A DNA stretch of 27,766 bases from a virus. The stretch spans positions 1-27,766 of IMG/VR virus record IMGVR_UViG_3300028592_000072. One strand, 5' to 3'. The position numbers and the translations under genes are program-made. Positions 22,785 through 27,766 of this stretch are shown in pieces (the first letter of the stretch is position 1; each line of letters opens with the position of its first letter). The notes beneath the pieces are model-generated. The model was given only the letters and a program-made list of their open reading frames with translations. It did no database searches and was not told the origin of the DNA.

Positions 22785-23181
22785 TTTGTGCCTCCTCTTG
22801 TTTCCGGGTGGATTCTTCGCAGCGCCTGCGCTCTTCGAGAGTGATCTCAAGCCCGATCGCAGACCTGCGTTTCCCTTTGTGCCGTTCGTTCGCGGCAGTC
22901 ATCGACTGGAATTTGAAATCAATGTCTAGGCCGGTGTGGTCCCTTCCCCAAAGAGAGAAGGCTAGGCAAAGCCCGGCCCATTTGCAGTCCATCTCTCCGA
23001 CATGGATGCCGCCGAAAAGTTCGCGAAACTCATCGTCCGGGAGAATGCAAACGATATCGACATCGCGAGTGTTCTTCTGGTCGAGAGACGACCCTACTTG
23101 GTAAAACCCTCCGCCAAAGACCTTTCGGGCAAGGTGCGCCCATTGGTGCAGCTTAACGCTGGCGGGGAATCCGACGCTCAT
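22777..23181 (-). CDS. Nucleotidyltransferase-fold protein
   Basis: With ATG 23181 the protein has 134 residues and the pattern of a minimal polymerase-beta-type nucleotidyltransferase: helix, then G30-S31 in FYQVGSSLDQ, followed by the acidic pair D40-x-D42 in RDVDIVCIL and a third acidic strand LDIDFKF (D86/D88). The C-terminal part is a charged helix (LEITLEERRRCEESTRKQEE). Such folds transfer a nucleoside monophosphate to a protein or RNA; the target is unknown. The frame is open 26 residues further upstream to a TTG at 23259, but that lies in a hairpin without ribosome site, so the shorter form is preferred. Its place between lysis and packaging genes is unusual. Confidence 0.65.
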   Translation of the reverse strand: MSVGFPASVKLHQWAHLARKVFGGGFYQVGSSLDQKNTRDVDIVCILPDDEFRELFGGIHVGEMDCKWAGLCLAFSLWGRDHTGLDIDFKFQSMTAANERHKGKRRSAIGLEITLEERRRCEESTRKQEEAQNA

Positions 23182-23242
23182 TGAAACTGGATTGGGCAGT
23201 TTTCGACATGCCCAGGTCGGGGGTGCTTGCGCTCCGCCGCCA

Positions 23243-23260
23243 CTTGGCGAGTTCGCCAAG
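23243..23260. other. Perfect hairpin in the gap before the NTase-like gene
   Basis: CTTGGCG-AGTT-CGCCAAG is a perfect 7-bp inverted repeat with a 4-nt loop, just after the stop of the 106-aa gene (23269). No U-tract follows on either strand, so it is not a classical terminator. It may be an RNA processing or insulating point between the lysis and packaging groups. Confidence 0.5.
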
Positions 23261-23268
23261 ACTTGAAA

Positions 23269-23589
23269 TCAGTCGTTGTCGTAGACGAACAGTCCGACGT
23301 TGCTCCAAGGCAATGCACCGGCTATGCCGCCAAGGTCGCCGCCTTTCGGACTGAACATTGCTTGGATTCGGTTGAACACCATGATCGCGTTGTCGCCGGG
23401 TTTTACGAACTCCTCGAGCCGTGCCGGGTTCGTGAGGATGTCGCCAATCTCGCCATCGGCCCGAAACTCGAAAAGGGTCTTGACGTGCATCCCCTCCTCG
23501 GCGCCGCGGAACTGGCCGGTGCTCTTGCGCTGGTCCCAGTCGTTGACGGCGTTGGTGTCGTCTTTGAATGCTTGCTCTTTGAAGTCCAT
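23269..23589 (-). CDS. Hypothetical protein, 106 aa
   Basis: No family was recognised. The sequence is acidic with a helical N-terminus (MDFKEQAFKDDTNAVNDWDQ) and a beta-like C-terminal half (NAIMVFNRIQAMFSPKGGDL, ending LPWSNVGLFVYDND). There is no signal peptide or membrane helix. It is the last gene of the lysis-side block, 6 nt after the 91-aa membrane protein. A regulatory or lysis-accessory role is possible but unsupported. Confidence 0.65.
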   Translation of the reverse strand: MDFKEQAFKDDTNAVNDWDQRKSTGQFRGAEEGMHVKTLFEFRADGEIGDILTNPARLEEFVKPGDNAIMVFNRIQAMFSPKGGDLGGIAGALPWSNVGLFVYDND

Positions 23590-23595
23590 GCTGGA

Positions 23596-23871
23596 TTACT
23601 CCTTGGGTTCGGAAACTACGGGAATGGGGTCGCTTGCCGGCTGGTTGACCGTCGTGACCACCGGGTCTGCTGTCGTGCCGCTTGGGGCGTCGTGCCCGGT
23701 GCGGCTCAGGATTGCGGAGAGTGCGCCGACGACTCCCGCCACAACGCCGACGCCTAGGCCCTCGGGGACCTCCTTGCCGACGAAGATCAGCGCAAACGAG
23801 CCGATCAGCGACAGGATTCCGATGCTGATCAAGCCGATCAGGACCGTAAAGACGACGGGGTTGCTTCTCAT
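23596..23871 (-). CDS. Two-helix membrane protein, possible holin
   Basis: The 91-residue protein has a strong hydrophobic segment (residues about 6-29, VVFTVLIGLISIGILSLIGS then FALIFV) and a second glycine-rich one (about 37-55, GLGVGVVAGVVGALSAIL), and a polar Pro/Thr-rich tail. Short length, two membrane segments and position in the endolysin gene cluster make it a holin candidate. It overlaps the previous gene by 4 nt. A frame open further upstream is Arg-rich and is rejected as start region. Holin identity is inference; two other small membrane genes lie in the same cluster. Confidence 0.6.
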   Translation of the reverse strand: MRSNPVVFTVLIGLISIGILSLIGSFALIFVGKEVPEGLGVGVVAGVVGALSAILSRTGHDAPSGTTADPVVTTVNQPASDPIPVVSEPKE

Positions 23872-24110
23872 TGGGTTGGGGGCGGGGTCGCCTCTGCGTA
23901 CTGCAAAGTCCACTGCTGTGCGTAGGGCGCCATTTCGTCGAGCGAAGGGATGCCGGGGACGCCGCTGAACGGGCAGACGAAGCCGGGAATGATTGCGCTG
24001 AGGTACTGGCAGACCTGCTGGAAGAACTCCCAAGCGTTCTGCTGGTTCATGTCGTCGATCGCGCGGTTGAGCCGCTCAATCGCCTTTTGAAGTTCGCTTT
24101 GCTGTTGCAT
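23868..24110 (-). CDS. Small lysis-cluster protein, 80 aa
   Basis: The sequence starts with a helical heptad-like stretch (MQQQSELQKAIERLNRAIDD) and continues NAWEFFQQVCQYLSAIIPGF, a moderately hydrophobic helix with two cysteines, then a Pro-rich tail ending PPPTQ. There is no clear membrane-spanning segment. Overlap with the upstream gene is 35 nt and with the next gene 4 nt, so it is translated in the same cluster. No function can be assigned; a small adaptor or antiholin-type protein is possible. Confidence 0.6.
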   Translation of the reverse strand: MQQQSELQKAIERLNRAIDDMNQQNAWEFFQQVCQYLSAIIPGFVCPFSGVPGIPSLDEMAPYAQQWTLQYAEATPPPTQ

Positions 24111-24309
24111 CTTGGTTCTGCTTTTCCAACACGTCGGCGAGTTTGTTGATCGCCCCGGTCAGGTTCTTGGATTCGACTTGCGCCTGCTTCGAGAGCGCGT
24201 CTTGGTGGCGCGCCGTATTGACCATCACAACGGTCGTGTAAATCGCGTTGCACAGCCCGACCACCAAGGCGATCAGCGCCATGCGGATTGCGCCGGAGTT
24301 CTGCCTCAC
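24076..24309 (-). CDS. Single-pass membrane protein with coiled tail (spanin-like layout)
   Basis: The 77-residue product has a transmembrane segment near the N-terminus (about 10-30, MALIALVVGLCNAIYTTVVM) and a charged helical C-terminal part (HQDALSKQAQVESKNLTGAI, then LADVLEKQNQDATAKRTSK). This layout is that of an inner-membrane spanin or a small pinholin-like protein. It starts by a 4-nt overlap (ATGA) with the gene before it and overlaps the next gene by 35 nt. Membership in the lysis cluster is sure; the exact role is not. Confidence 0.65.
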   Translation of the reverse strand: MRQNSGAIRMALIALVVGLCNAIYTTVVMVNTARHQDALSKQAQVESKNLTGAINKLADVLEKQNQDATAKRTSKGD

Positions 24310-24617
24310 CGCGTTTTCTCCAAGTCCCTCACACGCTCCCGCAGTTCGTTGATTTCCGTGATTTGGGTTGCGAGCTTGGTGATTTCCTTGCCCTGCTCGT
24401 CGATCTTGGGCTCGATCTTGTCAAAGCGCAGCTCGACGCGGCTGACGCCCTCTTTGGCGTCGTCCACCGCACGAAGCAGGGAGTACGCCGAGCCGATCAC
24501 GGCGACGACGATGCAAGCCGCGCTGATGAGCGTTCCCGCGCTGATTTCGGGGTTCCAGCGAAACGGCGGGTTGGGTTGCGGACCCCGTCGCTCGACTCCC
24601 CCGTACTCGTCGCTCAT
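24306..24617 (-). CDS. Membrane protein with C-terminal coiled coil, lysis cluster
   Basis: The 103-residue protein has a polar, Pro-rich N-terminus (MSDEYGGVERRGPQPNPPFR), one transmembrane helix (about 26-45, TLISAACIVVAVIGSAYSLL) and a long coiled coil (SRVELRFDKIEPKIDEQGKE then ITKLATQITEINELRERVRD). The topology resembles phage lysis-accessory membrane proteins (spanin- or holin-associated). It begins by a 4-nt overlap with the endolysin stop, and the next gene begins 4 nt inside its own stop. The open frame upstream is antisense-like and ignored. Which of the three membrane genes is the holin cannot be decided from sequence. Confidence 0.65.
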   Translation of the reverse strand: MSDEYGGVERRGPQPNPPFRWNPEISAGTLISAACIVVAVIGSAYSLLRAVDDAKEGVSRVELRFDKIEPKIDEQGKEITKLATQITEINELRERVRDLEKTR

Positions 24618-25192
24618 CGGCCGCTCCAGAGCGGCAAGCCGCAATCGTTGGCCATTTGGACGACCGGGAAGTTCTTCGGGTCGGTTTTGCGGCCGGGGCT
24701 GACAATCGCATGCGTGGTCAGGTGCTTGAGCGGCAGGACTTCCCGAAGCTCGAGGATCAGGTCGAGGCAGGCTTTGTACTGGGCCGCCGAGTATCCGTCC
24801 TTGCCGTCGTTCAGGTTCACGAACGAAATCCCGACGCTGTACGGGTTGACCGAGCACCCGGCGACGAACTTGCCAACCCTGCGCAGACTGCGGTTTAGTG
24901 CGTTGTACGGATACTGCGCCCTGCTGACTCCCCTTGCCTGCTCATGGGGCCCGTAGGAACTTCCGGCATGGTAGGCGGCTCGGCTGTACGGCACCAGTTT
25001 GCGGATCAATCCGTCGCTCTCTCGCTGGTCCTCGACGATGTAGTGGTAGCTCAGCCGTCCGACGACGAGCGCCTGAAACGCGCCCTTGAAGGTCGGCCCA
25101 GCTGTGGCGTGGAGAACTACCGTATCGACTTCGACCCCTGCCGGCCTTGCCGACGAGTACTTTGCCAGGCTGTAATCGAGGTTGATCGTCAT
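24614..25192 (-). CDS. Endolysin: N-acetylmuramoyl-L-alanine amidase (Amidase_2)
   Basis: The 192-residue protein is a single Amidase_2/PGRP-type domain. The zinc ligand H28 is in VVLHATAG, a second conserved histidine is in SYHYIVE (H50), and the third zinc-ligand region is H161-AIVSPGRKTDPKN (H161, K169, D171). A YNALNRSLRR/ISFVNLNDG middle is typical. No cell-wall-binding domain, signal peptide or SAR helix is seen, so release should need a holin from the adjacent genes. It is the first gene after a 443-bp hairpin-rich gap; an intrinsic terminator U-tract ends five bases before its ATG, and there is no clear Shine-Dalgarno outside the hairpin. The amidase motif begins about 20 residues in, so no shorter start is likely. 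Confidence 0.92.
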   Translation of the reverse strand: MTINLDYSLAKYSSARPAGVEVDTVVLHATAGPTFKGAFQALVVGRLSYHYIVEDQRESDGLIRKLVPYSRAAYHAGSSYGPHEQARGVSRAQYPYNALNRSLRRVGKFVAGCSVNPYSVGISFVNLNDGKDGYSAAQYKACLDLILELREVLPLKHLTTHAIVSPGRKTDPKNFPVVQMANDCGLPLWSGR

Positions 25193-25197
25193 GGCTC

Positions 25198-25236
25198 AAA
25201 AAATCCCCGGCGCGTTTCTTCGGAGGCAGCCGGGGA
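25198..25236 (-). terminator. Intrinsic terminator abutting the endolysin start codon
   Basis: On the minus strand TCCCCGGC (25236-25229) pairs perfectly with GCCGGGGA (25211-25204) across a 17-nt loop and is followed at once by six T residues (25203-25198). Only five bases (GAGCC) separate the U-tract from the endolysin ATG. No promoter can fit in between, so late transcription from upstream must read through this element, or a conditional structure must form. Confidence 0.8.
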
Positions 25237-25409
25237 ATGTCAGTCTCTTTGATCCTTGGCTCTTGGGCCAAGTTGTATTGCCGCCTCGTCTCGGATACCG
25301 GCATCCAAGCAGGTATGAGGGCATCGTCGCCGCTGCTGGAGGCATGGCGGGATTCCCAAGGTGTCGAAGTGTGTCGGGTCGAGAGTTGGCGGCAAACCGT
25401 GAAATCGGG

Positions 25410-25434
25410 AGCCCCCGCCGATGGAACGGGGGCT
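25410..25434. other. GC-rich hairpin without U-tract
   Basis: AGCCCCCG (25410-25417) pairs with CGGGGGCT (25427-25434) over a 9-nt loop containing CCGATGG. There is no U-tract on either strand. Its loop shares the heptamer CCGATGG with the terminator-like hairpin at 25477-25512, and both stems begin with AGCCCC. The likeness suggests two copies of one RNA element or two binding sites for the same factor. Confidence 0.6.
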
Positions 25435-25476
25435 TGTCCGTTGGAGGATATGCGATTACCTGAGCGTCGGCTTTCC

Positions 25477-25512
25477 AAAAGAAAAGCCCCGGAACCGATG
25501 GCTCCGAGGCTT
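25477..25512 (-). terminator. Intrinsic terminator, probable end of the helicase-side transcript
   Basis: On the minus strand AAGCC-T-CGGA (25512-25503) pairs with TCCG-G-GGCTT (25493-25484), with a T-G step in the middle and a 9-nt loop, followed by TTTTCTTTT (25485-25477). It lies about 125 bp after the stop of the 188-aa gene, where the minus-strand early block would end. Confidence 0.75.
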
Positions 25513-25559
25513 CGAGTGCTCGCGTCAGGCGCAAGTATCTCCGCTAGGATGATACGTCG

Positions 25560-25612
25560 TTGAACCTGGGAAAGTGACGGCAAAAATTGCTGTTTCGACC
25601 GCACAGGTTCAA
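25560..25612. repeat. 9-bp inverted repeat TTGAACCTG / CAGGTTCAA
   Basis: TTGAACCTG (25560-25568) is inverted as CAGGTTCAA (25604-25612), 35 bp apart, just after the 188-aa gene. Perfect arms and wide spacing look more like paired protein-binding half-sites or a long-loop RNA hairpin than a terminator: on the minus strand the T-run precedes the repeat. A -35-like TTGAAC is present but no good -10 at 17 bp on either strand. Role unknown. Confidence 0.45.
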
Positions 25613-25635
25613 AAAAAGTCTGAAACTTGTGGAAC

Positions 25636-26202
25636 TTAGCCCGCATTTCTGAGCCCCGCGTCCCAAAGCGAGGCCTCGACGATGGTCTCGGGCTCCCAAT
25701 CGATGATCGCCTCGCGCACTGCCGGCCGAATCACCCTCAGCCTGGACTTCTTGCACCAGTTTTCCAGGCTCCTGCCCTTGGGGACGATGTTGACCTCCCC
25801 GACCAAGGCCCGGTACTTGAAATCCTTGTCGGCGCGTTGCCAGACGTACGAGTGCTCGGCAAGGTGCCTGAACCTGCGCTGAACCGTTCGGATCGCCACG
25901 TCGACGGTCAGAAACATGAAGGCTCGGACGTCGGGATCGTCGACCGCCCGATTCGTGACGCTGACCCTCGGACCCGAATACAGCTCGATCGGCACTCCCG
26001 CCTCGTAGCCGTATCTGGCGTCGAACACCTCGATCCACTCCTCGATCCGAGTGTTCAGCCGACGCTCCTGGTTGCGCAACTGCGCCTCGAGCCTGGCAAG
26101 CATCACCGCGTTCGGCAGCTCGTCTTCGGGGGACCTCCCGCGAAGCGTCTCCCCCCAAACACCCAGGTACAAACCGATCACCCGCTCGTTGACGAAGATC
26201 AT
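25636..26202 (-). CDS. Hypothetical protein, 188 aa
   Basis: The protein is not recognised. It has a charged helical middle (RLEAQLRNQERRLNTRIEEW, about 37-56), a beta/helix pattern (DVRAFMFLTVDVAIRTVQRR), and a basic C-terminal third (KGRSLENWCKKSRLRVIRPA) ending WEPETIVEASLWDAGLRNAG. No catalytic motif, membrane segment or zinc motif is clear. A purine-rich GGGGGAAGG lies directly before ATG 26202. It follows the helicase gene by 54 bp and precedes a terminator, so it is likely the last gene of the replication-side transcript. The basic content suggests nucleic-acid contact, which is weak evidence. Confidence 0.7.
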   Translation of the reverse strand: MIFVNERVIGLYLGVWGETLRGRSPEDELPNAVMLARLEAQLRNQERRLNTRIEEWIEVFDARYGYEAGVPIELYSGPRVSVTNRAVDDPDVRAFMFLTVDVAIRTVQRRFRHLAEHSYVWQRADKDFKYRALVGEVNIVPKGRSLENWCKKSRLRVIRPAVREAIIDWEPETIVEASLWDAGLRNAG

Positions 26203-26256
26203 GCCTTCCCCCGGTTCAAAACAGGTGCCGCCGATAGGTTTGCGTCGGTCGAAGGG

Positions 26257-27540
26257 TTAAGCCTCGGCATACGGATCGTAGCCCTCCTCGACGTACTTGA
26301 CCTGAGCGCCCAGGAACTTGACCCCGAAGCTTGGTTCTCGGTCGTGCCGGTTCTTGGTGACGGCGATCTTTCCCTCATTCTCGTTTTCCTTGCGCCGCAG
26401 TTGGATCACGAGCGCGGCGTTGTCTTCCCACTTGATCGAGTCTTTGGAGCGCCAGGCGCCCCGCAGGTTTGGGTCCATGGAGCGTTGCGACCCGATGACG
26501 ACGGCGATGCCGGTTTGCTTGACCAGGTCGTCGACCATGTCGGCGCAGTAGTCTTGGCTGCGGGTGTTGTTTTCGAGCTTTCGGTTGGTGGTCAGCTTTT
26601 GGGCGTAGTCGATCCCGAGCCAGTCGATACCGAGGGTCGTCCTGGCGTCGTGCGCCCATGCTACGAGGCTCTCGATCGAGCGGTCGGTCCTGCCCTTTTG
26701 CCTCGACTCGTAGATCGGGATGTTCATCGCCTTGACGACTTGGCAGGCTTCCTCGAACGCGATTTGCTCGAGCACGTTCTTTCGCGGCTCGTCGTAGCCG
26801 CAGAGCGATTTGACCTGCCTGCCGATCACTTGGTCGGCCGTCATTTCGAGCGTGGCGAGCGCCGGTTTGAAACCCGCACGGTATGCGGTGATCGCCGAGT
26901 CGACGAGCACTCCGGTTTTGCCAGAGCCGCGGGCGCCCATGACCACGGCGTATTCGCCGAAGTACCAGCCCGAGCCCTTGCAAGCCGAGTTGAGCGCCTG
27001 CCACGGCGTCGGGATCCCGGGAGTCTTTGCCCCGAGCTGGTTGAAGTCGAACTCACCGGACATGACGGTGTCGGTTCCGATCTTGGGCAGGTTGCGTGCA
27101 ATTCCGAAAGCCTTGGCCAGAATCGCCTCTATGTCCTCGGCCTGGTCGCACATGGTGACCACCGCCCTTGCCCTTGCCCTGACCGACCGGATCGTTGCAA
27201 AACCCATGACCATCGAGGCGTGCGTCTTGACCATCGCCGAGCTGAAGCTTTCGGCCTCGATCCCGTCGAGCAGCATGGTCTCGGTGTCGCCGAGGTTTCC
27301 CTTTGCCTTGAGCCTGGCGCGCATGGCGTTGACGTCGGGAAGGATCCCGTCGTTGACCATGGCGATCAGTTCTGACGCGACGGTTTGGTGGAACGCCGAG
27401 AAGAACGCAGAGGCCGGGACGTTGATCGCAAACCACCGGGACATCGCATCGCCGTGCAACGCTCCCCCGAGCAGCGCGGTTTCGAGACGGTCGTCGAACA
27501 GGGCTTCCCGCTCGTAGTCGTGCCCAATGTCCACGGCCAT
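26257..27540 (-). CDS. dnaB: DnaB-like replicative helicase
   Basis: The 427-residue protein has the two-domain DnaB plan. The N-terminal helical domain (LETALLGGALHGDAMSRWFA, about 20-80) is followed by the RecA-like C-terminal domain. This has Walker A GARGSGKT (about 202-209), the family motif ALATLEMTADQVIGR with its catalytic Glu, Walker B WLGIDYA (about D311), VVIGSQRS as the glutamine sensor loop, and KNRHDREP near the end. It would load at the phage replication fork and unwind 5'-3'. ATG 27540 is preferred to a GTG four codons earlier, which overlaps the previous gene by 11 nt. A primase is not in the window. Confidence 0.92.
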   Translation of the reverse strand: MAVDIGHDYEREALFDDRLETALLGGALHGDAMSRWFAINVPASAFFSAFHQTVASELIAMVNDGILPDVNAMRARLKAKGNLGDTETMLLDGIEAESFSSAMVKTHASMVMGFATIRSVRARARAVVTMCDQAEDIEAILAKAFGIARNLPKIGTDTVMSGEFDFNQLGAKTPGIPTPWQALNSACKGSGWYFGEYAVVMGARGSGKTGVLVDSAITAYRAGFKPALATLEMTADQVIGRQVKSLCGYDEPRKNVLEQIAFEEACQVVKAMNIPIYESRQKGRTDRSIESLVAWAHDARTTLGIDWLGIDYAQKLTTNRKLENNTRSQDYCADMVDDLVKQTGIAVVIGSQRSMDPNLRGAWRSKDSIKWEDNAALVIQLRRKENENEGKIAVTKNRHDREPSFGVKFLGAQVKYVEEGYDPYAEA

Positions 27541-27541
27541 G

Positions 27542-27766
27542 CTAAGCGCCACCTTCGACCGCCTTGAGGGGTGGCTCGTGCTTTTTCCAGGTCGGCCCGA
27601 AGTTCAGCCAGACTTGGCCGGTGTCGGTGTCCCTGATGTCGGCGTCGCAGTTCTCCTCGTCGATCTTGAGCAGGACGGCGTTGGCGACTCCATCGGGGAG
27701 CGGGGTTCCCCAAGGCAGGACGAAAGTTTCCGTGAGGACCGTGCCTTTTCGCAAAGGGGGTAAGGG
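27542..27766 (-). CDS. Hypothetical protein, 3' part (runs off the window)
   Basis: The frame is open to the right edge of the window, giving 74 residues with no stop, so the real start may lie outside; a TTG at 27754 is a possible but unsupported start. The sequence is mildly acidic (LLKIDEENCDADIRDTDTGQ) with GQVWLNFGPTWKKHEPPLK at the end and no recognised motif. Its stop is 2 nt from the helicase ATG, so the genes share a transcript. Confidence 0.55.
   Translation of the reverse strand, partial: PLPPLRKGTVLTETFVLPWGTPLPDGVANAVLLKIDEENCDADIRDTDTGQVWLNFGPTWKKHEPPLKAVEGGA

Larger units (their letters stand above)
25193..25635. other. 443-bp gene-free, hairpin-rich region before the lysis/late operon
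   Basis: No convincing gene lies here. An open frame runs on each strand (minus 25534-25196, plus 25237-25563), but both cross all hairpins, have no useful ribosome site and have low-quality composition. The region contains a terminator at the endolysin start, a GC-rich hairpin (25410-25434), a second terminator-like hairpin (25477-25512), a smaller stem CTTGGC/GCCAAG (25255-25272) and a 9-bp inverted repeat (25560-25612). No strong promoter is visible on the minus strand. It separates the helicase side from the lysis and virion genes. Confidence 0.7.

Noticed and set aside
23182-23259. Longer start (TTG 23259) for the NTase-like protein
   Set aside because: The start sits inside a perfect hairpin, lacks a ribosome site and adds Pro/Gly-rich residues not expected in the fold.
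25237-25563. Long plus-strand reading frame across the hairpin-rich gap
   Set aside because: It crosses all stems and both terminators, has no ribosome site at good distance and has no recognisable features. The same holds for the minus-strand frame 25534-25196.
1-27766. CRISPR array, insertion sequence, rRNA
   Set aside because: No regularly spaced repeats, transposase motifs with terminal repeats, or rRNA-like sequence were seen on reading both strands.

Overview
The window is part of a double-stranded DNA tailed-phage genome (Caudoviricetes) of siphovirus type. It has an HK97-fold head module, a tape measure and tail-tube gene, and no sheath, so the tail should be long and non-contractile. 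Base composition is GC-rich (about 60% by eye), genes are tightly packed, and most minus-strand genes join by 1-4 nt stop/start overlaps. The host cannot be named. The only host clue is the 3' half of a bacterial tRNA-Leu(GAG) with encoded CCA beside a tyrosine integrase end, which marks a temperate phage.

Layout. At the left edge, plus strand: the C-terminus of a tyrosine integrase (2-151), a tRNA-Leu 3' half that looks like the attachment core (163-221), and two small genes (338-669). These converge on a strong terminator (675-700) for the long minus-strand operon. From the right, the minus strand encodes the end of an unknown gene (27766-27542), a DnaB-like helicase (27540-26257) and an unknown 188-aa protein. 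Next is a 443-bp gene-free, hairpin-rich region. The lysis group follows (endolysin amidase plus three small membrane proteins and two unknowns, 25192-23269), then a nucleotidyltransferase-like protein and a small unknown. After that come TerS, TerL, a portal fused to a MuF-type domain, the HK97 protease, the major capsid protein, a probable decoration protein, the head-tail connectors, the tail terminator and the tail tube. The tail chaperones follow, with a clear -1 frameshift site, then the tape measure. Last are the Dit (DUF2460), hub (DUF2163), NlpC/P60 and J-like tail-tip genes, in the order known from gene transfer agents of the RcGTA type, three fibre/lectin-like proteins and a clan GH-A glycosidase.

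Two small plus-strand genes sit inside this minus-strand operon: a 53-residue membrane protein (1792-1953) and a lipoprotein (8807-9130). Each has a -10 element almost touching its start codon, so each looks like an independently expressed, leaderless or nearly leaderless moron. The most interesting non-coding feature is an intrinsic terminator whose U-tract ends 5 nt before the endolysin start codon, in a region with at least three more hairpins. This suggests that entry into the lysis/late operon is controlled by antitermination or attenuation.

Because phage genes lie on both sides of the tRNA-Leu fragment, the assembled molecule looks like an un-integrated (attP) form rather than a prophage cut at its ends.
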